Below, one piece after another: positions 44,967 through 54,163 of a stretch of DNA of 64,000 nucleotides. The notes under the pieces were generated by a model, which did no database searches, was not told the DNA's origin, and saw only the letters and a list, made by a program, of their open reading frames with translations. The DNA lies in the NCBI RefSeq assembly GCF_002499975.2, contig NZ_CP052766.1:930001-994000 (forward strand), written 5' to 3'. Source of the DNA: Alteromonas pelagimontana. Its GTDB lineage: Bacteria > Pseudomonadota > Gammaproteobacteria > Enterobacterales > Alteromonadaceae. Within the stretch, counting starts at the first letter, position 1. The number at the start of each line of letters is the position of its first letter. Made by a program: the position numbers and the translations under genes.

Positions 44967-47564
44967 ATGAACACTGATTACAGAAAACCACTGCCCGGCG
45001 CCCGAATCGATTTTTACGATACCCGGGAAGCGATCGATGCTATTGAGCCCGATGCCTACGACAAATTGCCCTATACTTCGCGGGTGCTGGCTGAGAATCT
45101 GGTAAGAAAATGCGACCCCGCTGCATTAACAGCATCTCTTAAACAAATTATTTATCGAAAACGCGATCTGGATTTTCCCTGGTATCCTTCACGCGTGGTG
45201 TGCCACGACATTCTTGGTCAAACTGCATTTGTAGATTTAGCCGGTCTGCGTGATGCTATTGCTGAGAAAGGCGGCGATCCTTCCAAGGTAAACCCGGTGG
45301 TTCCCACACAGTTGATTGTGGATCATTCGTTGGCCGTTGAACATGCAGGTTTTGAAAAAGATGCGTTTGAGAAAAATCGCGCTATTGAAGATCGCCGCAA
45401 CGACGACCGCTTTCATTTTATCAACTGGACCAAAACGGCGTTTAAAAACGTGGATGTCATTGGGCCGGGGAACGGCATTATGCATCAGATAAACCTTGAG
45501 CGTATGTCGCCGGTTATTCATTCCCGGGACGGTGTTGCGTTTCCCGATACGCTGGTGGGTACCGATAGTCATACGCCCCACGTTGATGCATTAGGTGTTA
45601 TTGCTGTAGGTGTGGGTGGGCTGGAAGCTGAAAGCGTGATGCTGGGACGTGCCTCGTATCTTCGGCTACCGGATATCGTTGGCGTTGAACTTCTCGGCAA
45701 ACCTCAGCCTAATATTACGGCAACAGATATTGTACTGGCGCTTACGGAATTTTTGCGTAAACAGCGGGTAGTGTCGGCATATCTGGAATTTTACGGTGAA
45801 GGCGCTTCTCACCTGACCCTGGGGGATCGCGCTACTATCTCCAATATGACACCTGAATATGGCGCTACGGCGGCGATGTTTTATATTGACCAGCAAACCA
45901 TTGATTATTTAAAACTCACCGGCCGTGAAGATAAACAGGTGGCGCTGGTGGAAACTTACGCCAAACATACCGGTCTGTGGGCGGACAATTTGGCTACCGC
46001 CGAGTACGAGCGGGTACTCCAATTCGATTTATCCAGTGTCACACGCAACATGGCCGGGCCTTCAAATCCTCACGCCAGGCTGGCAACGTCTGAACTTGGC
46101 AGCCGAGGTATCACTGGCGCCACAACACACGAAGATGGCAAAATGCCCGATGGCGCGGTAATTATTGCTGCCATCACCAGTTGCACTAACACCAGTAACC
46201 CCAGGAATGTTATTGCTGCCGGCCTGCTTGCCCGAAACGCTAATGCAAAAGGACTTACCCGCAAACCGTGGGTGAAAACCTCGCTGGCTCCCGGCTCCAA
46301 AGCTGTGAAATTATATCTTGAAGAAGCCAAATTACTGCCTGAGCTTGAAGCGTTGGGTTTCGGTGTGGTGGCTTTCGCCTGCACAACCTGCAATGGCATG
46401 AGCGGGGCTCTGGATCCTGTCATTCAACAGGAAATTATCGACCGGGATTTATACGCTACAGCAGTGCTATCGGGAAACCGCAACTTCGACGGTCGAATTC
46501 ACCCGTATGCTAAACAAGCGTTTTTAGCTTCACCGGCATTGGTGGTGGCGTACGCTATTGCGGGCACCATTCGTTTTGATATCGAAAAAGATGTGCTGGG
46601 AATGGATCAACAAGGCAACCCTGTCACTTTAAAAGATCTATGGCCGACAGACGAAGAAATAGATGCCATTGTCGCGGAATCGGTAAAACCCGAACATTTT
46701 CGAAAAGTCTATGAACCCATGTTCGATTTAACCGTTGACTATGGAAAAGGCCTGAACCCGTTATACAACTGGCGTGAAAGCAGTACCTATATTCGTCGCC
46801 CACCCTACTGGGAAGGCGCGTTGGCTGCGCCCGCCACGCTAACCGGTATGCGCCCCCTTGCAATTCTTGGCGACAACATTACTACTGATCATTTATCTCC
46901 TTCTAACGCCATTATGGCAGATAGTGCAGCGGGGGAATATCTGACCAAAATGGGGGTTCCGGAAGAGGATTTTAATTCCTACGCGACCCATCGCGGTGAT
47001 CATCTAACCGCCCAACGGGCCACGCTGGCGAATCCGAAAGTTTTCAACGAAATGGTGAAAGAGAACGGCAAGGTTGTGCAAGGGTCGTTGGCGCGCATTG
47101 AACCTGAAGGGACGGTGGTTCGAATGTGGGAAGCTATTGAGCATTATATGCAGCGCAAGCAATCATTAATAATTGTGGCCGGTGCAGATTATGGACAGGG
47201 CTCGTCGCGCGACTGGGCGGCCAAGGGCGTACGTCTTGCGGGTGTGGAAGTCATTGTTGCTGAAGGATTCGAGCGTATACATCGCACCAATCTCATCGGC
47301 ATGGGTGTGTTGCCGCTAGAGTTTGAGCCTGGCACCACCCGTAACACGTTGGAGCTGGATGGTTCTGAAACCTTTGATGTCACCGGTCAACCTTCTCCAG
47401 GCGCAGTACTCACGTTGATCATTCATCGACGAAGTGGCGATACCTCGCAAGTGCCCGTAAAGTGCCGCCTAGATACCGGCGAAGAAGTCGCAATTTATGA
47501 AGCTGGCGGCGTGTTGCAACGCTTCGCGCAGGATTTCCTGCAAGCCGAAGAGATTACAGAATAA
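44967..47564 (+). CDS. acnD: Fe/S-dependent 2-methylcitrate dehydratase
   Basis: Aconitase-family enzyme that dehydrates 2-methylcitrate to 2-methylaconitate; used with PrpF instead of the iron-free PrpD. 865 residues from ATG 44967, chosen for the GGAGG 6 nt upstream and because MNTDYRKPLPGARIDFYD is the family start; an in-frame ATG at 44913 adds 18 unlikely residues. Cluster ligands in AAITSCTNTSNPRN and FACTTCNGMSGAL are intact; the C-terminal swivel domain has GADYGQGSSRDWAAKG. Part of prpBC-acnD-prpF. Confidence 0.97.
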   Translation: MNTDYRKPLPGARIDFYDTREAIDAIEPDAYDKLPYTSRVLAENLVRKCDPAALTASLKQIIYRKRDLDFPWYPSRVVCHDILGQTAFVDLAGLRDAIAEKGGDPSKVNPVVPTQLIVDHSLAVEHAGFEKDAFEKNRAIEDRRNDDRFHFINWTKTAFKNVDVIGPGNGIMHQINLERMSPVIHSRDGVAFPDTLVGTDSHTPHVDALGVIAVGVGGLEAESVMLGRASYLRLPDIVGVELLGKPQPNITATDIVLALTEFLRKQRVVSAYLEFYGEGASHLTLGDRATISNMTPEYGATAAMFYIDQQTIDYLKLTGREDKQVALVETYAKHTGLWADNLATAEYERVLQFDLSSVTRNMAGPSNPHARLATSELGSRGITGATTHEDGKMPDGAVIIAAITSCTNTSNPRNVIAAGLLARNANAKGLTRKPWVKTSLAPGSKAVKLYLEEAKLLPELEALGFGVVAFACTTCNGMSGALDPVIQQEIIDRDLYATAVLSGNRNFDGRIHPYAKQAFLASPALVVAYAIAGTIRFDIEKDVLGMDQQGNPVTLKDLWPTDEEIDAIVAESVKPEHFRKVYEPMFDLTVDYGKGLNPLYNWRESSTYIRRPPYWEGALAAPATLTGMRPLAILGDNITTDHLSPSNAIMADSAAGEYLTKMGVPEEDFNSYATHRGDHLTAQRATLANPKVFNEMVKENGKVVQGSLARIEPEGTVVRMWEAIEHYMQRKQSLIIVAGADYGQGSSRDWAAKGVRLAGVEVIVAEGFERIHRTNLIGMGVLPLEFEPGTTRNTLELDGSETFDVTGQPSPGAVLTLIIHRRSGDTSQVPVKCRLDTGEEVAIYEAGGVLQRFAQDFLQAEEITE

Positions 47565-47624
47565 AGACCTGGCAGTCGCATGGCATCTGTCACTGACCGT
47601 CGAAAAAAAAGGAACGCATTGCTT

Positions 47625-48803
47625 ATGGCTCATCGTCCACAGATAAAAATTCCCGCAACCTATATGCGGGGCGGCACCAGCAAAGGTGTATTTTTCTCGT
47701 TATCGGATTTACCTGAAGCCGCCCAACGGCCCGGTGATGCGCGCGATGCTCTATTACTTCGAGTTATCGGCAGTCCTGATCCCTATCAAAAACATACCGA
47801 CGGAATGGGCGGCGCCACCTCCAGTACCAGCAAAGTGGTGATCCTTTCGAGAAGTGAACGGGAAGGCTACGATGTGGACTATTTGTTCGGCCAGGTAGCC
47901 ATTGATAAACCCTTCATTGACTGGAGCGGAAACTGTGGAAACTTAACTGCTGCAGTAGGTGCCTTTGCCATCAGCAATGGCCTTATTGACACTGCCCGAG
48001 TTCCACAAAACGGCGTTGCGGTTGTACGAATTTGGCAATCAAATATCCAAAAAGCGATTGCGGTCCATGTTCCCATCACGAACGGTGAGGTTCAGGAGAC
48101 CGGTGATTTTGAACTCGATGGCGTGACCTTTCCCGCAGCGGAAATACAAATTGAATTTACCGATCCTGCCGAGGGTGAAGGCGCAATTTTTCCCACTGGC
48201 AATCTTATTGATGAACTGGAAGTCCCCGGCATTGGCCCCCTTCAAGCAACCATGATAAACGCCGGTATTCCGACAATCTTTATCAAGGCCGATGCCCTTG
48301 GCTATACGGGAGCTGAACTACAGGATGACATTAATAATAATGCTAATGCGTTAGCGCGTTTTGAAGCCATTCGCGCCTACGGAGCGGTAAAAATGGGGTT
48401 GATCAGCAATATTGGTGAAGCGGCAAGCCGCCAACATACTCCGAAAATTGCAATGGTAGCGCCTTCTTCTGCTTACACTGCATCCAGCGGGAAACATATT
48501 GAGAAAAGTGAGATAGATTTACTGGTGCGCGCAGTTTCCATGGGAAAACTCCACCATGCCATGATGGGCACCGCCGCCGTGGCAATTGGCACTGCCGCGG
48601 CAATTCCTGGAACGCTGGTGAATTTGGCAGCAGGAGGAGCAAACAGAGACTCCGTTACCTTTGGACATCCTTCCGGTACGCTACGAGTAGGCGCTCAGGC
48701 GCAGAAAATCAATGGTCACTGGGTGGTGAGAAAAGCGGTAATGAGCCGGAGCGCGCGAGTGCTGATGGAAGGTTGGGTGCGGATCCCCAGTAACGCTTTA
48801 TAA
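47625..48803 (+). CDS. prpF: 2-Methylaconitate cis-trans isomerase PrpF
   Basis: Isomerises the product of AcnD so that aconitase can hydrate it. 392 residues from ATG 47625, which gives the family start HRPQIKIPATYMRGGTSKGVFF; an in-frame ATG at 47580 has no support, though the AAAAGGAA site is 12 nt from the chosen ATG. Diaminopimelate-epimerase-like fold in two halves, with GNCGNLTAAVGAFAI and the late GHPSGTLRVGAQ. No prpD occurs here, consistent with the AcnD/PrpF variant. Last gene of the operon. Confidence 0.95.
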   Translation: MAHRPQIKIPATYMRGGTSKGVFFSLSDLPEAAQRPGDARDALLLRVIGSPDPYQKHTDGMGGATSSTSKVVILSRSEREGYDVDYLFGQVAIDKPFIDWSGNCGNLTAAVGAFAISNGLIDTARVPQNGVAVVRIWQSNIQKAIAVHVPITNGEVQETGDFELDGVTFPAAEIQIEFTDPAEGEGAIFPTGNLIDELEVPGIGPLQATMINAGIPTIFIKADALGYTGAELQDDINNNANALARFEAIRAYGAVKMGLISNIGEAASRQHTPKIAMVAPSSAYTASSGKHIEKSEIDLLVRAVSMGKLHHAMMGTAAVAIGTAAAIPGTLVNLAAGGANRDSVTFGHPSGTLRVGAQAQKINGHWVVRKAVMSRSARVLMEGWVRIPSNAL

Positions 48804-48861
48804 CGATATGGTATTTATGTTAGCCATTAAATTAACCCTGTAGGGAAATTCAGCGTCAGCG

Positions 48862-50481
48862 CTACATCCAGGAACGCCGGCTTTTTTCCACTGCATACAG
48901 TGAAGAATTAATGAGCGCTAACGCTTCCTCCTCGTCCATATAGGGAACGGTAATACTGCCGCTTGCCATTACAAACTGTACGGTTGCCACTTTACGCCTT
49001 TTCATCAGCACACTTTGCTTTATCGCTGCCTGTTGAACTTTAAACGGTTGGAAACATTGATAATCAATACCGATAATCCCGCTTCTCACGTAGATATACT
49101 CCCCATCCCATGCCACCCCCCATCGCCACCAGCGCAGTCCGATAATGGTGCCAAGTAGCATAGCACCAACAGTCCCAATCACCGCTACCTGCCAGAGACT
49201 ATCCATCAATGTCACTATCATCAGTAACACATAGGCGGGAAGTAATCTTATAAACCAGTGATGCCATAAAAAGCGTTTGCTGATGGCTCGGTACTTTGCC
49301 GAACCCATTGTGATATCGGGCATCAGCCCTTGGCTGAGTTTTTCTGCTTCCGCAGGAGTGACGGAAGGGACTAAAAGGGTATTGGCGGCGGATAAGTCTT
49401 GCTCCGGTTGTTGGCTGGCTTTGTTTTGTTCAAAAAACAAATTGGCGCGCCCCAGCACTTTATCCAACCAATCCTGCTTTACCGCAATAACCTGCACGCG
49501 AGAGCGCCGCATGCTGACTTCCTGCTTGTTCAACAAACCGCTGCGTCTTACGTATCTGTCACCTTGCCGACTTAAAGTATATCCATAAAATGTTAGTACA
49601 GAGCCGCCCACGGAAATCAGTGCCAGCAGTCCCATGACTATCAGCAAAATGGTAAGACTGTAAATTCCGAGCTGCCACCAAGCCGCATTCTGTTCGCCAA
49701 GAAGCTGTTGTAAGCTTAAGCCATTGCTTTCCAGCCAGCTAAAGCCTTGTCTATACAGATTATCGTAAAACGGTGCCGCTGCCCCAAGGAGTATCCACAC
49801 ACGATTATTGGTAATGCCGTGGATAAACAAATCATAGAGGGAACGCTGATTTAGAATTTCTTCATCTGTATCAGAGTCGGTCTTGGCCGATGGTGATGGT
49901 ATTTTTTCATCGGTATTGTCTGCTTGCTGTTCGACATATTGATGACGTTCAGCCAGGATTTGCTGACGCAGCTTATTGGCATATTTGCCGCTCACTGCCA
50001 CAATTTCTGCTTCTTCCTGCGCCGACCCTGCAGTGTCTAACACCACCACAACGAACTGTGTCAGCCGGTAATAAAAAGGCGTATTTATTTTTACGTTCTG
50101 AATCCGCCAGAATGGTAAGTTTATGTAACGACGATTGAGCACACCCAGGCGTATCTCTACGTGGCCGCTGCGTACCCTAAATTGGTAGAAGAAGTAGCTT
50201 ATTGCCCCACTCATTGCCACTAAAAGGGCTGCGGCAATGATTGCTGACCATACATAAGGCTTACTTTGGAGGTTAATGGCGTTAATACTTACTGCTACAG
50301 CAGGTACGGCGTAGATACCAAAACTAACGAGTTTTTTTACGTTTGAAGCAGTAAAATATAAAATGGCAATGGGAGAAAGACGTCGCCAGGCGCTGCCAGT
50401 GTCGACAGCAGCTTTCCCGGTTTCTCCCTCAGCTTGTGTTGATGCCACACTGCTTGCTTTTGTCGTGAGATTATTTGGCAT
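48862..50481 (-). CDS. Membrane protein with repeated bacterial PH domains, YdbT type
   Basis: 539 residues. Several hydrophobic segments (for example LVSFGIYAVPAVAVSINAI, VWSAIIAAALLVAMSGAISY, YSLTILLIVMGLLALISVGGSVL) alternate with soluble bPH2 (YdbS/YdbT) domains, each with the pattern RSGHVEIRLGVLNRRYINLPFWRIQNVKI, RSGLLNKQEVSMRRSRVQVIAVKQ, and RSGIIGIDYQCFQPFKVQQAAIKQS. Three such units are visible. Function unknown; such pairs have been linked to envelope or peptide-toxin resistance in other bacteria. It overlaps the YdbS-like gene upstream by 11 bp, indicating an operon and probably a complex. Confidence 0.88.
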   Translation of the reverse strand: MPNNLTTKASSVASTQAEGETGKAAVDTGSAWRRLSPIAILYFTASNVKKLVSFGIYAVPAVAVSINAINLQSKPYVWSAIIAAALLVAMSGAISYFFYQFRVRSGHVEIRLGVLNRRYINLPFWRIQNVKINTPFYYRLTQFVVVVLDTAGSAQEEAEIVAVSGKYANKLRQQILAERHQYVEQQADNTDEKIPSPSAKTDSDTDEEILNQRSLYDLFIHGITNNRVWILLGAAAPFYDNLYRQGFSWLESNGLSLQQLLGEQNAAWWQLGIYSLTILLIVMGLLALISVGGSVLTFYGYTLSRQGDRYVRRSGLLNKQEVSMRRSRVQVIAVKQDWLDKVLGRANLFFEQNKASQQPEQDLSAANTLLVPSVTPAEAEKLSQGLMPDITMGSAKYRAISKRFLWHHWFIRLLPAYVLLMIVTLMDSLWQVAVIGTVGAMLLGTIIGLRWWRWGVAWDGEYIYVRSGIIGIDYQCFQPFKVQQAAIKQSVLMKRRKVATVQFVMASGSITVPYMDEEEALALINSSLYAVEKSRRSWM

Positions 50482-51010
50482 CTAAATCTTTATGATCAAG
50501 AATAAACTGGCGAATCTTTTGTGCAGTTGCACTCGGTAAACCCGGAATTTCAAAGGTGTGTCCTGCACCCCCTGCAGAAAAAACCTGAAGCTTGCTTAAT
50601 CCCGCCATACGCTCTATCGGTCCTCGTTTTAACTCTACGTGCTGCACGCGCAATATCGGCTGGCAAACCGTTTTGCAAAAAAAGAGCCCGCTTTGCAGCA
50701 CGATATCCTGTTGCCGCACAGCAAAACGAATGCGTTTATCAGCCATAAAGTGATAGCCGAACGACACCACTCCATACGCCAGAAGCAGCCCAGCCACAAC
50801 AGGATAAGCCTCTCGCAGTGCTTCAGGTATATCCACCCACGGCTGAAATCGTACAGCACTGGCAATCGCCATCAGCAATGTCACCAGAAACACGGTCACA
50901 GCAAGATTGACCACCCGGTAGCGAGGAGAAATGGCTTGCATTGCCACCTCCTCTATCGCGGGTAGCGCTTCCAGATCGACGACATGATTGCTAAAAGCGT
51001 CTTCTGTCAT
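50471..51010 (-). CDS. Membrane protein with one bacterial PH domain, YdbS type
   Basis: 179 residues. Two hydrophobic helices (VVNLAVTVFLVTLLMAIASAV and YPVVAGLLLAYGVVSFGYH) are followed by one bPH2 domain with RIRFAVRQQDIVLQSGLFFCKTVCQPILRVQHVELKRGPIERMAGLSKLQVFSAGG, the YdbS signature. Overlaps the YdbT-like gene by 11 bp; this two-gene pair is widely conserved. Function unproven. GGCG-type ribosome site near the ATG. Confidence 0.88.
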   Translation of the reverse strand: MTEDAFSNHVVDLEALPAIEEVAMQAISPRYRVVNLAVTVFLVTLLMAIASAVRFQPWVDIPEALREAYPVVAGLLLAYGVVSFGYHFMADKRIRFAVRQQDIVLQSGLFFCKTVCQPILRVQHVELKRGPIERMAGLSKLQVFSAGGAGHTFEIPGLPSATAQKIRQFILDHKDLDAK

Positions 51011-51037
51011 GAAACGCCTTGCCTGAAGAAAGTGTGA

Positions 51038-53395
51038 TCAATCATCGACCATCTGCTCATTTAGCCATTCCTGTAACGCTTTCATATCGTGCTGCACCGC
51101 CATTTGTAATTCCTCAACCCAGTCATGAACGTTTTGCCACCACGCGGGATGATCACCTTGTTGAATCTGATTGGCGATGCGCTGTACACGTGCCAAGCCT
51201 ACGGAACCCGCCGCGCCTTTTATCTTATGAGCTTGAGAACAAACTTCAGATTTTTCGTCGGCGCTAAGGCTCAACTGCAGAATTTCCATGTACTCCGGCA
51301 TTTTATCCTGAAACACTTTTACACTGGCTCTAACCATGTCTTCCCCAATGGTATCTACCAGCATCTGCAGTAAATCCATATCCAGAATGTTATTCAGGGT
51401 TTTAGAACTTTCTTCTTTTTTCACCCCAGTCGATTTGGCAACAGGCGAAACTTCTGGCTCGGCGAAGAGACTATTAAATACTTCAATAACACGACTTTTC
51501 TTCACCGGTTTAGCAATAACATCGTCCATGCCGTTTTGCAGATATTCTTCGCGTTTCTTAATGACATTCGCAGTTAAGGCTACCATCGGCGTTTGCATTA
51601 CCAGATCCTCTTCCATCAACGTACTGGCAACATCAAAACCAGTCATGTCAGGCAGTTGAATATCCAGCAGAATAAGGTCATATTGGTTAGCTCTTGCTTT
51701 ATCGATGGCTTCCTGACCAGTCATTGCCACATCGACATGCTGCCCCAGTTTCTCCAGCAGCGCTTTTGCGACCATCACATTTAGTTCAATGTCTTCAACC
51801 AACAATATCTGTAGACCCGTGACTTGAAGTTTTTCTACCTGCATCGGGCGCTGTGAGATCTGAAGGGGTAACTTAATTTCAAACCGCGTTCCTTTGCCCA
51901 CCTCACTGGAAACTTCAATTTCACCGCTCATCAATTCTACCATCTGCTTACAGATAGCCAGTCCGATACCGGTACCAGTAGCAGATTGATGATCTGGATG
52001 ATCCACTTGATAATACATAGCAAATATCTTATCCAGTTCGCCTTCCGGAATTCCCACGCCGGTATCTTCAATTACATACGTTACTATGCTGATATCGTTG
52101 GTTGGACGGCTGGCCGAAACAGTAAGACTGACGTGCCCTTTATGAGTAAATTTCACCGCATTAAACAAAATATTCCACAATATTTGCCGCAAACGGGTAC
52201 CGTCCACTTCTACTAACTGCGGAAGTGGAGGATTAATTGTAGTAATTAATTCTAAAGATTTATCCGCCGCTAGCAGTCGAATAATACTGCTTAGTTCCTC
52301 GGTAAAATCCCGCAGCGATACGGTTTTAAGGCTAAGTTCCAGTTTATCCCGATCCAGTTTATCCAGATCGATAATATCGTTAAAAATATTGCCCAGCGTA
52401 ATTGCACTGGCGTAAATGGTACTTACCCAGTTGAATTGCTCCTCCGTCAGGTCGGTGTCGCGTAACATACGACTTAGCCCCACAATGCCGTTCAAGGGCG
52501 TGCGTAGCTCATGACTAATAGTAGCAATAAAACGGGTTTTGTCGGTACTGGCCTTTGCGGCAGCGTTTTCAGCTTGTTTGCGTTCGGTCATATCCCGGCC
52601 AAATGCCAGCAATCCAAGGCGGTTGCCGTCACTGTCAAAGAAGGGTACCCGTTTCATTTCGAAGTAACGGCGACGGTCATCGGCAAAGCGCAACCAAAGC
52701 TCTTCTGTCATACTGGCGTTGGTTTCCAAGACTTCGTGATCGCTGGCCACAATCTGCCGGGCCAGTTCTTCTTCAAAAACATCGTGTAAAGTCAAACCCA
52801 GCAGCTCTTGCTCGGTTTTGCCCGTCATCATTTCAGCCACACGATTGCAACCTGCAAAACGTCCTTCTTCGTTGCGGTAGTAGATCAGATCGGGTGACGC
52901 ATCAATAATGGAGCGTAACAATGTAGAAAGCCGGCGTGCTTGCTCTTCTGACTGAGATTTATCTTCAATCTCTTTTTCCAGATCCTGAAAAACGGCTTCT
53001 CTGTCTTCCTGCGCACGTTTTCGCTGCTCAATTTCATGGTTGAGCTGGCGGATATTACTCTGCAACTCGCGATTAAGAAAAACATCTTCTTCGCGCAGCC
53101 GCTCCAACTGACTGACCACTTCTTTTAGATTAGTGCGGGAGGTTTCTAACTGTTTAACCAGTTCGCTGACAAAGTAGAGTATCCAGGGTGCAGAAAGCAT
53201 CGTCAGAATAATAGCAATGATAAAATCGTCCGGCTGTACCTCGGTGCCCAGGCTGACTCGAATCAAATAAGAGCCCCCAAGAGTAAATACCAGCGTCAGT
53301 ATCACGAACAGAACACTGAGCTTTAATGTGCCAAAGGTTTTTACGAACTGCGCAAAACGGATGGCCCATGAATCGTTTGGAGAATCTTGATGCAT
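51038..53395 (-). CDS. arcB: Aerobic respiration control hybrid histidine kinase ArcB
   Basis: 785 residues (778 in E. coli). Two membrane helices (about 26-47 and 56-80), a coiled-coil linker (about 84-155), PAS domain (about 158-275), kinase with His295 in FIATISHELRTPLNG, ATPase with DTGVGIPEGELDKIF and GTGIGLAICKQM, receiver with phospho-Asp in LILLDIQLPDMTG, and HPt His in AHKIKGAAGSVG, so the whole phosphorelay is intact. Of the two redox cysteines of E. coli ArcB (C180, C241, from memory), only the first has a counterpart (C183 in AGCNR); the second position is Tyr244 in DRRRYFE. ArcA is not in the window. Adjacent to gltB, as in E. coli. Confidence 0.95.
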   Translation of the reverse strand: MHQDSPNDSWAIRFAQFVKTFGTLKLSVLFVILTLVFTLGGSYLIRVSLGTEVQPDDFIIAIILTMLSAPWILYFVSELVKQLETSRTNLKEVVSQLERLREEDVFLNRELQSNIRQLNHEIEQRKRAQEDREAVFQDLEKEIEDKSQSEEQARRLSTLLRSIIDASPDLIYYRNEEGRFAGCNRVAEMMTGKTEQELLGLTLHDVFEEELARQIVASDHEVLETNASMTEELWLRFADDRRRYFEMKRVPFFDSDGNRLGLLAFGRDMTERKQAENAAAKASTDKTRFIATISHELRTPLNGIVGLSRMLRDTDLTEEQFNWVSTIYASAITLGNIFNDIIDLDKLDRDKLELSLKTVSLRDFTEELSSIIRLLAADKSLELITTINPPLPQLVEVDGTRLRQILWNILFNAVKFTHKGHVSLTVSASRPTNDISIVTYVIEDTGVGIPEGELDKIFAMYYQVDHPDHQSATGTGIGLAICKQMVELMSGEIEVSSEVGKGTRFEIKLPLQISQRPMQVEKLQVTGLQILLVEDIELNVMVAKALLEKLGQHVDVAMTGQEAIDKARANQYDLILLDIQLPDMTGFDVASTLMEEDLVMQTPMVALTANVIKKREEYLQNGMDDVIAKPVKKSRVIEVFNSLFAEPEVSPVAKSTGVKKEESSKTLNNILDMDLLQMLVDTIGEDMVRASVKVFQDKMPEYMEILQLSLSADEKSEVCSQAHKIKGAAGSVGLARVQRIANQIQQGDHPAWWQNVHDWVEELQMAVQHDMKALQEWLNEQMVDD

Positions 53396-54163
53396 AGTTT
53401 CTGTACAACAAATATTTGAGTAGGTTTATCCTAGCAGGTCTTGATGATGCGGAAAACGCAAAACCTCTTTGCTAAGTGAATCGGGGCGGTTTTTACACCA
53501 ATTCGCATTAATGTGGATGAGCATTATAGCATCTTCGCGAAGAATGGTAGCAGTCACTGGCGGAACCTCTACATCGAAAAATTTTTGCTTCCCGCTGCGC
53601 GCCGCTGTATATTTAACAACCACTCAAATCAAAAATATAGGTTATAGTCAGGTTGGCCCCTGACGTCAGTTAAATGTGGGAATAAACAAAGAGTTATCGT
53701 GCACCTCACTTTACGGCTTTCCAAAAGTAGATAATATCCCTTAATTTTTGAATATATATTCATAACAATCAGTTATTCACCTTTCTAAGTTTAGAATATA
53801 CATCCTAATTTCCCTGAAAATATAATATCCATAAGTTTTTATCTATATTTCATAAAGGTTGGTAAGTCGCTGAAATAAAGAGGTATAACAAGATAAACGC
53901 TTTTTCCTTCGGGGAGAATGCTGATTATCAATTGATTTTATATTGCAATATAGGTATTTTGTACGGCCCGCAACGCAATAATGCATAAAAATGCGGCGAA
54001 TGACTGGTTTCCTCAAATAATAATAAACGACAAAAAATGACACTTGGAGTATGGTGATTTTCCAAACTCGTGGTTAGTTGTCTGTAAAATGTTGTGATAC
54101 GCGAACCTCTGCGCATCCAAGCACTAGGTACCTTGCCCAGTCGAAGGTTGAAGGAGTTAAGAG
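53396..54163. other. 768-bp divergent region between arcB and gltB
   Basis: Very AT-rich from about 53680 to 53860. It holds a partial copy of the AATYCGCATTAATGTG repeat (53500-53515) and the palindrome CTGACGTCAG (53660-53669). Short minus-strand frames have no ribosome site. The size is large for a promoter region; it must hold the promoters of arcB and gltBD and may hold regulator sites or a small RNA. Confidence 0.4.
53500..53515. repeat. Partial copy of the CCGCATTAATG repeat
   Basis: AATTCGCATTAATGTG differs by one base from the left arm of the repeat at 39357. The rest of the element is not recognisable. Confidence 0.4.

Noticed and set aside
44967..47564. Housekeeping aconitase AcnA/AcnB
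   Set aside because: Placement between prpC and prpF and the N-terminus fit the AcnD methylcitrate dehydratase.
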